DNA of 64,000 bases, taken from the NCBI GenBank assembly GCA_030019205.1, contig JASEFH010000007.1, forward strand, positions 47,589 through 111,588. Direction: 5' to 3'. The notes below the pieces were generated by a model. That model was given only the letters and a program-made list of their open reading frames with translations. It was not told the DNA's origin and made no database searches. Below are positions 53,898-63,126 of the stretch, piece after piece. Each line of letters begins with the position of its first letter. Position 1 is the first letter of the stretch. Source of the stretch: Methanomicrobiales archaeon (GTDB lineage Archaea; Halobacteriota; Methanomicrobia; Methanomicrobiales; JACTUA01). The position numbers were made by a program, and so were the translations under genes.

Positions 53898-55692
53898 TCA
53901 TTCACCGTAGATCTCACCGGCAGAAAGCTGCCTGCCTTCGGCAAGGTGCCGTGCGGCCCGGAGGATCAACTCCGCACGGGCGCGGAGGAACGCTTCAAAG
54001 TCGGCCTTCAACTTCTTGTTCTTCTCAGACTCCTCAAGACCTTCGTAGCCGCCGTTGGCGAGCTCACGGATGGGGATGAGATGCGACTGCAGCCGCTCGC
54101 GGACAATGGTCTCCGATGTCCAGGCATACCGGTCCTTGAGGTACTGGAGCGGATCTTTCCGGCCGATGTTCATATTCGTCGTATCCTCGATGAGTGCGCA
54201 GTTCAGAGCGAGATAACCGGGAATCCCGCCCTCTTTCAGCAGTGCATCGGGATAGATATGGTGATAGTGCCGTTTTTTTATGGTTTCCGCATCGAGGCGT
54301 TCTCCGGTTGCGAAGTCGAGGGCTCCCGGTCGACAGGCGACGGCCAGTATGCCGCGGCCACGGATGGTCGCCCTTTTTGGCCATTCAGCGGTCATGAGTT
54401 CTTCCACTTCCGCAAAGTCATGCTCGGCAAAGATCGGGACATCGTTAATGCCATAGGGGGAACCGTCAGGTTTGCGCTCGCCGGTGATGATCTGTTTCAG
54501 CCGGGTGAAATCGGCAAATGCACGAGTGGCGGCTGCGTTTTCGTAGCGGTCGGTGAAGAAGGCGTACCAGAGATACCTCTTCAGCAGGAGTTCATCCTGC
54601 CCTCGCTTGTCGCCGGATTCAGGGATAAACGCATACAGGGCGGCAATGACGGCGAGCACGGCGTTGGTCGGCAGGCGTTCTCTGTCGAAGATGCCTTCAC
54701 CTTTCAGGAATGCAGCCATGCGATGCAGACTGTACGCCATCGGTTCCCAGTTTTTCACCATCTGGGTCTTGTCCATGTCCCAGGCCCCCCGCTGGTTCGG
54801 GAGGTGACCCTGGAGGAGAGCGGAGGTGGTAAGGATCTGGTCTGAAAGCGGCGAATACCGGACGATTTCCGGATATTTTTTATTGAGTCCCGTCTCCAGA
54901 TCGTGGAGGGACTGCCCCATGACACTCTCCACTTCCGCGACGATGATGTCGTACTGTGAGAGCGGTTTGCTGTTGGTATTCATGTTGATGAAGACGTTCA
55001 GGGCAACGGTTTTGTCGGTTTGGGAGGGGGAGCGAGAGGTAGGGGAGCTTATAGTTGGCGATGATCGAACGAAAGTCCTTGATCCGGTCGCTGACCCGTT
55101 TCTTATATTCAAAGAATCTGAGCAGTTCCTCTTTCTCTCCAGCAGGCTCCAGTGGCTTTGTTGCCGCCTCAATCCACTCATCGATCTCGTTCTGGATGTC
55201 TTCCGGCCGCATGAGGTTGGTAGGGATCATGCCACGCTCAAGACACTGTGCCGGGTCGTCACACCAGAGCGGATAGCGTTCACCGTTCTCCCGGTAGTAA
55301 CGGCTTCGACAGAACACGGTAAGATCCTCGCGTTTCGAATCTCCATCAAAACGGTCGAATTCTCTGAGATAGATGAAATAGGTCTCATTCTCGTAATTGT
55401 TGTGAAAAACCCGCCAGAGTGCCGTAAGACGCTGTTGACCGTCAAGCAGGTGCTCATAGACGCGACCATCCGTTCTGGGAGCGGTCATGAGGTACCGGGA
55501 GATGAACTTCTCGTTGTCCCCTACTTCCAGAACGAGTGTAATGCCCAGGGGAAGGTTATGAATGACCGTCTCCACCAGGCTGCAGATGCGCTGCCGGTCC
55601 CATGCTTCGAATCGCTGGAACCGCGGTAACTTAGTCTGGCCATGTTTTATCTTGCTATACCACTCATCCAGTTTTCTGTTCCGTGCTTCCAT
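53898..55692 (-). pseudogene. GmrSD-like (DUF262 + DUF1524 HNH) restriction gene with one frameshift
   Basis: The N-terminal frame (ATG 55692) has the DUF262 domain: LDEWYSKIKHGQTKLPRFQR and HLLDGQQRLTALWRVFHNN with the DGQQR motif. The C-terminal frame has VALNVFINMNTNSKPLSQYD and the DUF1524 HNH nuclease motif RHYHHIYPDALLKEG, then NCALIEDTTNMNIGRKDP. They meet at 55022-55030, where a run of C (plus-strand GGGAGGGGG) is off by one base. Together they form a normal protein of about 590 aa. GmrSD enzymes cut glucosylated or hydroxymethylated phage DNA. The gene is inactive unless the shift is a sequencing error. Confidence 0.83.
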
Positions 55693-55929
55693 GCTTCTTC
55701 CCTCCCGAAGCTGTTCCTCGGTCCGGATCGATCCCGATTGCTTCCTGGATGTCCACCTCGCCTACGCGGATCCGAGCAAGTCGCAGGTTATGGAGGAGCA
55801 AGGATATGTTCACGAAAGCGGGTGGCCTGCTCAGAATACAATAGTATCCTATTGCCCGCCCATTCTATAATATCTCCGCTTTTTGTTTGGCCTTTCGTTG
55901 TTCTATATTGAGCCTATGGCGATTTAGAC

Positions 55930-56345
55930 CCCGCATATCAGTGTTTCCCGATTTCTTCCGCCTTCTTCTCTTCCGGGAGAGTAGCGGCGCTTGCAGGGAT
56001 GACCCTGTGGGAGGGACCACTCAGGGCACAGAAGATTCCCCCTTACAGTCCCAGGACTGCTGCGGTGCCTATACCCTCTTCTCCCGAGGCAAGGCCACCA
56101 TCTACAGGAGCGGGAAGTACATCATCTACGGCCTCGCAACCCTCGACGAGGTCGATGCCTCCTATCGGGAGGTCCTCGCGCTTATCTCGCCCCTCATCGA
56201 CCCCTCGCTCGCGACGACACCGGAGGTCCGGAACATCGTCGGTATGAACGATCTCCCTATCGAGATCCCACTGTCACGGCTCGTCGTCGCGCTCAGGATG
56301 GAGCGGTTCGAGTACGAGCCCGAACAGTTTCCGGGTCTCCTATAG
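55930..56345 (+). pseudogene. TBP-like (TATA-binding protein) fragment
   Basis: The plus-strand frame contains FPDFFRLLLFRE, AYTLFSRGKATIYRSGKYI, YGLATLDEVDASYREVLALI, EVRNIVGMNDLPIEIPLSRL and FEYEPEQFPGLL. This is the pattern of the first TBP repeat's second half and the start of the second repeat, including the conserved EYEPEQFPGL. The frame then stops at 56345, so the rest of the second repeat is missing, and no convincing start is visible. It is a truncated, diverged TBP paralogue rather than the general factor of this organism. Confidence 0.7.
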
Positions 56346-56365
56346 TGTTTTTCCGGTTTTCCCCC

Positions 56366-57415
56366 TCACCAGCTTCTCGCCAGCATCGCGAGCCGCAGGG
56401 ACAGCCGAACAGGGAGGGCGGCGTTGCCCATCTGGTTCAGGTCCCCCACAAAGAACAGTTCTTTCAGGGGATAGTAGAACGCGAACGAACCCGTCGAGCC
56501 CGAGTGGCCGATCAGCTCGCCCCGTCCCAGGAAGAGAGTCGCCAGCCCCTCAAGGGGAATTCGCATGTACCCGCTGCCGTAGTGGATCGGCCCCCTCGAG
56601 GCCTGCAGCCGGTTCGATGCGGACAGCGTATCGAATACGGCCCCATCGAAGAGCCTGCCGCCGAAGAAGCCCTTGACGAACGCCATCAGGTCGCGGGCGG
56701 TGGTGATGCATCCCCCGCTCGCCCGGCTGCTCCTGACAAACTTCGGGCGGCGGATCGCGGTATCGTTGCAGCAGATATCCGGAACAGAGTCGTTCTCGCA
56801 TGCGGGGAGGTACGTGCTCTTCAGCCCCAGGGGTTCGCATACGAACTGGCGGAAGACCTCCGCCAGCGGCAGGGCGGTCACGGTCTCGACGATCTCGCCG
56901 AGCATGTCGAAGTTGATATCGGCATAGTGGGCCCGCCGCCGGGTTCGCGGTGCAAAATGCGGTCTCCGTCTCTTCGTCTCCGCCACGAGCTCCTCGAAGG
57001 TGATCGAAAAGTCCTCGCGAACGAGCCGGCTCTTCAGGCTGCCATCCCCTTCTTCGTACGCGTCCGGCAGCCCGCTCACCTGATGCAGCAGGTCGGACAC
57101 GGTCAGGTCGAACGAGTACTCCTGGCCCCGATAGACGTGGAGCCCGCGCAGCACGGCGGGATCGAAATAGTTCGCGACCGTGTCGTCGAGGGATAGCCGC
57201 CCCTGCTCCCGCAAGGCCAGGATGCAGGCCGTCGTGAAGAGTTTGGTGACGCTCGCCATGAGCAGGGGGGAATCCAGGTCCCTGCCCCCGCATCCTCTGC
57301 TGTACGAGAAGTCGCCGTCCGTGCTCTCGACGAACAGGACCCCTTCGTGAACCGGATTTGAATTCCTGAAACGATCGAATACGTGTTCAATCTTCTGCGT
57401 TCTGCTGATTTCCAT
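56366..57415 (-). CDS. Serine beta-lactamase/DD-peptidase-like hydrolase
   Basis: 349-aa protein of the class C beta-lactamase superfamily. The nucleophile motif S-x-x-K is in ASVTKLFTTACILAL (Ser near residue 54), the Tyr of YxN in YADINFDMLGEIVETV (near 155), and the third motif appears as GHSGSTGSFAFYYP (near 315), where HSG replaces KTG as in many esterase-type members. There is no signal peptide, so it is probably cytosolic. Archaea lack murein, so the substrate is more likely an ester, amide or D-amino acid peptide. I start at ATG 57415; the longer open frame upstream crosses the tRNA gene. Confidence 0.87.
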   Translation of the reverse strand: MEISRTQKIEHVFDRFRNSNPVHEGVLFVESTDGDFSYSRGCGGRDLDSPLLMASVTKLFTTACILALREQGRLSLDDTVANYFDPAVLRGLHVYRGQEYSFDLTVSDLLHQVSGLPDAYEEGDGSLKSRLVREDFSITFEELVAETKRRRPHFAPRTRRRAHYADINFDMLGEIVETVTALPLAEVFRQFVCEPLGLKSTYLPACENDSVPDICCNDTAIRRPKFVRSSRASGGCITTARDLMAFVKGFFGGRLFDGAVFDTLSASNRLQASRGPIHYGSGYMRIPLEGLATLFLGRGELIGHSGSTGSFAFYYPLKELFFVGDLNQMGNAALPVRLSLRLAMLARSW

Positions 57416-57727
57416 CGAGATCCTTTCAGAAAAATGTGCGCCCTGCAGAATAATTATGGCGATGTCTTCCTCAAGGGCGCCCGATCGCATGTTCGGATTC
57501 GGAAACCTCCCGTCAAATATGCGGAAAAGAGCACTATTCTGGAGGAGAACCCGTCCTAGCGGATGGCAGTATGCCATCGCAAAGAGCGTAAGCCACAGGA
57601 GGTAGAGACTGACCCTGGCATCGCGGAGCCTTGCGGCATCGCCAGCCGGTGGAGATAGAACATGGGCTCGATGTTCGCCGCATGCAAGGCAAGAGAGACG
57701 ATAGATTACAACAGAATGACGAAAAGA
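57416..57727. other. Intergenic region, no gene supported
   Basis: About 310 bp between the tRNA gene and the hydrolase gene, both on the minus strand. It holds the hydrolase promoter (AT-rich patch near 57430-57460) and nothing else that I can name. Confidence 0.4.
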
Positions 57728-57800
57728 AGCCGCTGGAGGGATTCGAACCCCCGACTTGCGGTTTACGAAACCGCCGCTCTGCCAGCTGAGCCACAGCGGC
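57728..57800 (-). tRNA. tRNA-Thr (CGT anticodon)
   Basis: Cloverleaf visible on the minus strand: acceptor GCCGCTG pairs with CAGCGGC, the anticodon stem GCGGT/ACCGC encloses the loop TTCGTAA with anticodon CGT, and the T loop is GGTTCGAATCC. The discriminator base is T, as expected for archaeal tRNA-Thr. CCA is not encoded. No intron. Confidence 0.96.
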
Positions 57801-57826
57801 ACGTACCGTATAATGTGGGCGCTCCG

Positions 57827-57838
57827 GCATATTAAAAG
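57827..57838 (-). promoter_or_regulatory. Box A (TATA) of the tRNA gene
   Basis: CTTTTAATATGC on the minus strand lies about 27-38 bases upstream of the tRNA 5' end, the usual distance for an archaeal tRNA promoter. Confidence 0.6.
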
Positions 57839-57884
57839 TGCTGGAGGAACAGGTCCTGCCCGAACTGCCGCACCCGCGGGCGCG

Positions 57885-58187
57885 TTACGAATACCCCCGC
57901 ATGGTGACGCTCTCGACAGGCTGCCTGGCATCGCCCGCCGGCTCGATCGTGCCGAACTTCTTCTCGTAGTCGCGGAGACTGTTCCCCAGCACCTCGAGGA
58001 GGTTCTTCGCGTGGCGGGGGCTGATGCTGACGATCGCCTTGGCGCGGGCCTGGTTGAGACCCGGGATCTCGTGCAGGAAGATGAAGGTGACCTCGTCCTC
58101 CTTGTAGGCGATCTGGATGCGGTTGCTGTAGACGGGATCGAGGTCCTGCGGGACGTTGACGGCGATCTCTCGGGTGGACGGCTGCAT
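57885..58187 (-). CDS. DUF3467 domain protein
   Basis: 100-aa protein. Nearly the whole length is the DUF3467 pattern: VYSNRIQIAYKEDEVTFIFL, then HEIPGLNQARAKAIVSISPR, and HAKNLLEVLGNSLRDYEKKF. The family is widespread in bacteria and archaea and has no established function; members are small and cytosolic. The C-terminal 20 residues are variable. The AT-rich patch at 58190-58215 is the probable promoter. Confidence 0.85.
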   Translation of the reverse strand: MQPSTREIAVNVPQDLDPVYSNRIQIAYKEDEVTFIFLHEIPGLNQARAKAIVSISPRHAKNLLEVLGNSLRDYEKKFGTIEPAGDARQPVESVTMRGYS

Positions 58188-58313
58188 GCATAAGATTTTA
58201 CCCCCGGGGAATTAAGCCTTTAGCGTACATGCAGGGCACGACGTTCCGGCGGTCCGGAGACGGGCGGCGCCCGCCGGAAGGGGGCGGCCCGGCGTGATCC
58301 GGAGCGTGGAAGC

Positions 58314-58976
58314 GTGGATCTCATCAGCATCTCCAGCGTGGTGACGGCGGGCTCCTGCCCCCTGCGGCTCTACCTGGAGCGCAGAACACCGCGGGCGGAG
58401 TCCCCGCGGTACACCGTCTGCAAACAGATCTCCTACCACCTGGGAAGCAGGCTGGACGCCGGGGCGATCTGGAAGGAGGTGCGGATGGTGGCCCCGCTCA
58501 TCGAACCCGCGATGCAGGTCTTCCTGGAGGGCTGCGTCCAGCGGTGCCGCGAGCGGGACTGGCCGGTCCCCGTGCAGACCGATCTCGCCGTCACCTCCGA
58601 ATCGCTCGGGATCCGCGGGGTCGTGGACAAGATCTTTGCGGAAGAGCCCTACTTTGCCCTCACGCGGTCGAGCGAGGCCCCCGCCGCCGGCGTCTACGCG
58701 AGCGACCGCCTGCGGGTCGCCGCCTACGCCGCCTGCCTCCGCGAGACCCTGGGCCTTGCGGTGGAGGGGGGATACGTCGAGTACATCCCGAGCGGCGTGC
58801 TCCGCCTCTGCATCCCCCAGCCCCGGGACCGCCGGAGGCTGGTGCGGGCCATCCAGGCGGCACGCCGCGTGGAGAGCGGCGAGATCCCGGTACGCCCCCT
58901 GAACGCACCCTGCGAAACCTGCCCGCACGCCGATCCCTGCGCGGGCGGCGCCCGCCGTCTCTCGGACCTGCTCTGA
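58314..58976 (+). CDS. Cas4-like PD-(D/E)XK protein with degenerate active site
   Basis: 220-aa protein of the Cas4/RecB-like family (DUF83 type). Cys15 (SCPLRLYLERR) and C200, C203, C209 (CETCPHADPC) are the four iron-sulfur ligands of Cas4. Asp105 in RGVVDKIFAEE matches the first catalytic Asp. Where Cas4 has the ExK pair, this protein reads FALTRSSEAPAAGVYASDRL, without the Glu/Lys, so nuclease activity is doubtful. No cas genes or CRISPR array are in the window. The start is GTG with GGAG nine bases upstream. Confidence 0.75.
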   Translation: MDLISISSVVTAGSCPLRLYLERRTPRAESPRYTVCKQISYHLGSRLDAGAIWKEVRMVAPLIEPAMQVFLEGCVQRCRERDWPVPVQTDLAVTSESLGIRGVVDKIFAEEPYFALTRSSEAPAAGVYASDRLRVAAYAACLRETLGLAVEGGYVEYIPSGVLRLCIPQPRDRRRLVRAIQAARRVESGEIPVRPLNAPCETCPHADPCAGGARRLSDLL

Positions 58977-58986
58977 AGACCCCCGA

Positions 58987-59475
58987 TCAGAGATGGCAGC
59001 TCCTCATCCCGCGCTTCTCCAGGTACTTCTGGTGGTACTCCTCGGCCGCCCAGAACTCCCTCGCCGGCGCGATCTGGGTGACGATCGGGCGCCGGAACCG
59101 CCCGGACTGCTGGAGGCGGTCCCGGGAGGCCTCCGCCCTCCTCTTCTGCTCCTCGGTATGGTAGAAGATCGCCGAACGGTACTGCGACCCGACGTCCGCA
59201 CCCTGGCGGTCGGGCGTGGTCGGGTCGTGGATGCTCCAGAAGACCTCCAGGAGGTCGTCGTATCTGACCTGCCGCGGATCGTAGATCACCTGGACCGCCT
59301 CCGCGTGGCCCGTGAGCCCGGTGCAGACGTCGCGGTAGGTCGGGCTCTCCACGGTCCCGCCCGTGTAGCCGACGGTAGTCTCCACCACTCCCGGGACGCG
59401 GCAGAACGCCATCTCGACGCCCCAGAAGCAGCCGGCGGCGAATGTGGCCTTCTCGGTGTTGCCCTCGTGCGCCAT
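58987..59475 (-). CDS. msrA: Peptide methionine sulfoxide reductase MsrA
   Basis: 162-aa enzyme that reduces S-methionine sulfoxide in proteins. The GCFWG catalytic motif (Cys16) is at the usual place, followed by [31 protein letters not shown] and [20 protein letters not shown], all family hallmarks. The resolving Cys is probably C160 near the C-terminus (GMRSCHL). Length is normal. It converges with the Cas4-like gene, with stops about 10 bp apart. Confidence 0.95.
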   Translation of the reverse strand: MAHEGNTEKATFAAGCFWGVEMAFCRVPGVVETTVGYTGGTVESPTYRDVCTGLTGHAEAVQVIYDPRQVRYDDLLEVFWSIHDPTTPDRQGADVGSQYRSAIFYHTEEQKRRAEASRDRLQQSGRFRRPIVTQIAPAREFWAAEEYHQKYLEKRGMRSCHL

Positions 59476-59528
59476 CCATGAACCCCGGGGAGGAAACGGG
59501 GCCGTTCAGGTATATACCTTGCTGCCGA

Positions 59529-60470
59529 TCAGCCGATCGCCCCCGCGCCCTCGAGCAGCGTCTTCGAGACGATGTACTCCCCCCGGGCGGTGCGGGTCGT
59601 GCCGATCACCAGCCAGAGCTCGTCCCCGTGCCGCTCGCAGACGCCGCAGGCCTCGATCACCTCGCCGTCCTGCGCCTGGCCGCTGTAGGTGTGGGTGAAG
59701 GAGAGGACGCGGGAGATCTCCGGGTGCTCCACGCGGTACACGGCGGGATTGTCGAAGGCGAGCGAGGCGTCGGCGACCGTGGCGGTGATCGTCCGCCTCC
59801 CCAGGACCTCGCCCCTCCCCGTCGGGACGCGGGAGAGTTCGTCGTACGAGCGGGTGTAGAGCAGGTCGAAGTAGGCGCCGCCGAGCACCCCCCGGTTCCA
59901 CTTCCGCCGCTCGTGGGCGACGAAGACCGGAAACGGTATCTCGGGCTGCCGCTTCGCGTAGACGGTGCGCCACATCCCCTCCGAGAGCGCATCCACTTCC
60001 CCGCCCGCGATCGCCTCTTTCAGCCGTTCCTGCGCCCGGAAGAAGGACGGGCCGTAGACCACCAGATCGATGTCGGACGTCTCGGTCTCGAGACCCAGGA
60101 GGAGGGAGCCGGTGCATCCGAGCGTGCCGGGCGGGAGATCCAGGATCTCCCGCAGCCGCCTCACCCGCCAGTTGCGGTTCGCGATCGCGTCGATCTCCCG
60201 CTCGGGACGGTACACCCGCCGCACGTCCCGGCGCGGCACCCGCAGGATCACGTTGCTGTACCAGGGTTTGTGCCGCCGGATCCATTCGAACCCCTCCTCG
60301 AAGTCGAACTTGTGGTAGCGCGTCCCGTCGAGGGCGACCCGCTCCCCCGCGGGATCGGGGGCGTAGCGGAGGATGCAGCCCACCTTCTCGTCGTTGTCGT
60401 AGGTGGAGACCGAGTAGAGCCAGCCGTCCCGGTCCTGGATGAAGTCCCGCAGGCGGATGGGCTCCGTCAT
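59529..60470 (-). CDS. Nucleotidyltransferase-domain protein (DNA pol beta superfamily)
   Basis: 313-aa protein. The central part has CTGSLLLGLETETSDIDLVV, the G-S...D-x-D signature of pol-beta-type nucleotidyltransferases, with a third acidic position likely in the following strands. The N-terminal third (FIQDRDGWLYSVSTYDNDEK, KPWYSNVILRVPRRDVRRVY) and the C-terminal third (SLAFDNPAVYRVEHPEISRV, GDELWLVIGTTRTARGEYIV) are conserved-looking but unnamed. It is probably an archaeal family of DNA polymerase subunit beta type. The ATG at 60470 overlaps the Sua5 gene stop (ATGA), so it is translated together with Sua5. Confidence 0.8.
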   Translation of the reverse strand: MTEPIRLRDFIQDRDGWLYSVSTYDNDEKVGCILRYAPDPAGERVALDGTRYHKFDFEEGFEWIRRHKPWYSNVILRVPRRDVRRVYRPEREIDAIANRNWRVRRLREILDLPPGTLGCTGSLLLGLETETSDIDLVVYGPSFFRAQERLKEAIAGGEVDALSEGMWRTVYAKRQPEIPFPVFVAHERRKWNRGVLGGAYFDLLYTRSYDELSRVPTGRGEVLGRRTITATVADASLAFDNPAVYRVEHPEISRVLSFTHTYSGQAQDGEVIEACGVCERHGDELWLVIGTTRTARGEYIVSKTLLEGAGAIG

Positions 60471-61048
60471 CTCGCTCCCCGTGCAGCCAGGCAGGCGATC
60501 ACCTCGCGCACGCGCTCCCCCGGGCGGAGCACCTTCCACTGCACCAGATCCACCACCGTCGACGGCGTCCCCGGCAGCCTGCCCCCGTCGATGAGGAGAT
60601 CGTGGGGCACGCGCACCTCGGCCGGGGTGGCCGGGTCCTTCTCCCCGTGCAGGTTCGCGCTGGTGGCGGTGATGGGGCCGTCCAGGGCGGATATCAGGGA
60701 GAGAGCGATCTCGTGGGCCGGGATGCGGACCCCGATCCGCTCCCCGCCGCCGGTCAGCATGGGCGGCAGCAGGGACTTCGCCTTCAGCACCACCGTGACC
60801 GGCCCCGGGAGGAACCGCTCGATGAACTCCATCGCCTCGTCCGGCACCACCGCGATCGCGCAGAGCATGTCCACGTCCGAGACCGCCACCGAGATGGGCT
60901 GGGAGTGCGGCCGCTGCTTGGCCTCGAAGACCTTCAGCACCGCGTCATCGGAGAGCGCGTCCCCCCCGAGGCCGTAGATGGTGTCGGTGGGGTAGACGAC
61001 GAGCCCGTCCCGCTGCAGCACCCGCACCGCCTCGCGGATGATGTCCAT
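60467..61048 (-). CDS. Sua5/YrdC-type threonylcarbamoyl-AMP synthase
   Basis: 193-aa YrdC-domain enzyme that makes L-threonylcarbamoyl-AMP from Thr, bicarbonate and ATP, the first step of t6A37 tRNA modification. Family features: VVYPTDTIYGLGGDALSDDA, EAKQRPHSQPISVAVSD, FLPGPVTVVLKAK, RIGVRIPAH, and PITATSANLHGEKDPATPAE. It lacks the C-terminal Sua5 domain of longer members. It is coupled by overlaps to genes on both sides. Confidence 0.93.
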   Translation of the reverse strand: MDIIREAVRVLQRDGLVVYPTDTIYGLGGDALSDDAVLKVFEAKQRPHSQPISVAVSDVDMLCAIAVVPDEAMEFIERFLPGPVTVVLKAKSLLPPMLTGGGERIGVRIPAHEIALSLISALDGPITATSANLHGEKDPATPAEVRVPHDLLIDGGRLPGTPSTVVDLVQWKVLRPGERVREVIACLAARGAR

Positions 61049-61719
61049 CAGAACTCCAGACCGCGGACGCGGTCGATGTCGAAGACGGCCTTCTGACTCA
61101 CGTGCATGACGGCGAACACCCCGGCCTGGATGGGGTCGGTGACCACCAGATCCGCGTGGCGGGGGACGCTGCCGGCCATCTTCAGGGCGATCACCGGGAT
61201 GCCCGCCTCGCGGACCCGCTCCACCGCTTCCGCGATCTCGCCCCCCATGAGGGACCCGGCGAGGACCAGGATGGATGCCCGGGGGAGGCGGGCCACCGCG
61301 TCGACCGCCTGCGCCAGGTCCCGCTCGCCGACGAGCGGGATGGTATCGACGGAGATGCGCTCGCCGCGGATGTTGTGGCGGTCCGCCTCGTTGACCGCGC
61401 CCAGCGCCACCTGCGCCACCTGGGCGCCGCCGCCGATGATGATCACGCGGGAGCCGAAGATCCGCGAGAACGGTGCGTAGGTGATGATGTCCGTCACGCA
61501 GGAGAGCGAGCGGAGCTCCTCGATGAGCCCGTCGCGGTCGCCGTCCTCCAGCTCGAAGTAGAGCGTGGCCATCCCCCTGCAGGGCCCCGATCCCAGGATG
61601 GACTGCTGCACCATCTGGATGTTGGCGCCGTGGGCTGCCACCACCGCCGCGATGTCCCGCAACACGCCGGGGTGGTTCTTGGTGGTGAGGCTGATCGCGT
61701 AGATGCCCTCTGTGCCCAT
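61048..61719 (-). CDS. ACT domain + DUF5612 protein
   Basis: 223-aa archaeal protein. An N-terminal ACT domain (about 1-75: IYAISLTTKNHPGVLRDIAA, HGANIQMVQQSI) suggests amino-acid sensing. The C-terminal DUF5612 part (about 80-223) has RVIIIGGGAQVAQVALGAVN and PRASILVLAGSLMGGEIAEA, with SIS/Rossmann-like Gly-rich loops, and VPRHADLVVTDPIQAGVFAV. It starts an operon with Sua5 and the nucleotidyltransferase and overlaps Sua5 by a TGATG. A link to threonine supply for t6A is possible; inference. Confidence 0.85.
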   Translation of the reverse strand: MGTEGIYAISLTTKNHPGVLRDIAAVVAAHGANIQMVQQSILGSGPCRGMATLYFELEDGDRDGLIEELRSLSCVTDIITYAPFSRIFGSRVIIIGGGAQVAQVALGAVNEADRHNIRGERISVDTIPLVGERDLAQAVDAVARLPRASILVLAGSLMGGEIAEAVERVREAGIPVIALKMAGSVPRHADLVVTDPIQAGVFAVMHVSQKAVFDIDRVRGLEF

Positions 61720-62154
61720 GGGGATCACGACACGCCGCCGGCCGCTCCGGGGCTCGAGACTGCCCGCCCGTTCGCTTCGCGGGCAGGGGAGTTACCGTTG
61801 TTCGACGAGGCTGTTCCGTTCATTTCGCGTGGAACAATTTTCGCAGTCCGATCAGTTATAGGTTTTCGGTAGGAGAAAAGCGGACCCTCCGGGGCGGACG
61901 AGAAACATTCTGCATCCTGCGTACGGCCGGGAACGCCTCCTGCCATCCAAGGTTCCGAAATCTCCCGGGATCTCGGAGGGGAGCAGCGGCATAGATACGC
62001 CGGGCGCCGCCGTGCACTCGGACCTGCACTCTCCCACTCCCGGCAGCATCGGCGGGTGAGAACCAGAGGCGGTCCGGGAGGTGCGTTCCTGCGGGATACC
62101 TCATGTGAAACGGAAAATAGCAGGAATTTTACAATTGAAGCAGAAATACGGAGT
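61720..62154. other. Intergenic region with a probable promoter
   Basis: About 430 bp between divergent genes. On the minus strand ACCTATAACTGAT near 61850-61865 could be the TATA box for the ACT/DUF5612 operon (leader about 130 nt). No gene is supported; long frames here have no family features. Confidence 0.4.
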
Positions 62155-62905
62155 ATGTTCGATAACCGGGGCGCCCTTCGTCTCGCTCCGATAACGGCGC
62201 TCCTCCTCCGGTCTGGTGCGGTACTGACTGCGGGGTGCATCGACGAGCTCTTCGAGGATTCGAATGGCGGCACCTCCAGCAGTTGCGCATCGGGCTCAGC
62301 GTACAGCGCCCCATCCGACCGCGCACTCCGGGACATACTGCTCTGTCCCGCGGGCTCGTCCGTGTACGTTGACGGCGAGTATCGGGGGGAGACACCGGGG
62401 CAGCTTTCTCGTGGAGGTCGCGGGCGGATCGCATAAAATCGAGGTGTTCAACACAGGATACGAGCCATACATCGAGTACGTGGATGCGAGTGCGGAAAAG
62501 GCGGAGATGCTGACCATATACCTCCGGGAATCACGGCAGACGCTGCCGCCGGAGCCCGAACCTGCCCGGACATGGGAACCGGAGCCCACGTACCCCCGGC
62601 CCGGCCTATGCGGCCCAGACAAGGCCCGTCTCTTGATCCTCTTCTTACCCCCTGCGTCGGAAGGCGCCTGTACTGCGATCGAGGGATCTCACGTGCTCTT
62701 GGGTTTCGATCTGTCGCAAGCGATATGGTCCTGCACCTCCAGAGAGGGGCGCAGAGGGCTGCCTGCCGTGCTGAACGTCGATATTCCCGAAAAAGAGGGA
62801 GGTCGGTTCTTCGATAATCCTGCAGGACTCCTCCCGGCGCCCGCAGGATCGGGACGGTCTCTCCCGAACAGCCGGGATGTTCTGTTTTTCGCGAACAACG
62901 CGTGA
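62155..62905 (+). pseudogene. PEGA-domain lipoprotein gene, frameshifted
   Basis: From ATG 62155 a lipoprotein signal (LRLAPITALLLRSGAVLTAG, then Cys) leads into LCPAGSSVYVDGEYRGETPG, the start of a PEGA domain. The domain continues in a second frame (FLVEVAGGSHKIEVFNTGYE, then AEMLTIYLRES) from about 62400. A Pro/Glu-rich linker follows. One base change in the GGGGCAG stretch near 62397-62402 would join them. As read, the surface protein is truncated inside its PEGA domain. Confidence 0.72.
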
Positions 62906-63126
62906 CCTCCGGCACAGCCGCCAGCAGGGGATCGGTTCTGCGACACCGCAGGGAACTCCTCTGCTAAGGCCTGACAGGGGGATGGTGCGCTCTGCTGATT
63001 TCCGAAGGCACGATCACAGCGATGATCCCCGGTCTCTGGCACTGCTGTCGCACCGGGAGCCGCGGCCAGCAGGGCTGCAGCGGCACGGGGTCGCCGCCCG
63101 GTGTTGCTGCGCCCGGTAGGATCCCG

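Noticed and set aside
57416..57931. 521-aa form of the beta-lactamase-like protein starting at 57931
   Set aside because: The longer frame reads through the tRNA-Thr gene and its promoter; the family similarity starts after ATG 57415.
58314..58976. CRISPR-Cas locus suggested by the Cas4-like gene
   Set aside because: No other cas genes, no repeats, and the active site is degenerate.
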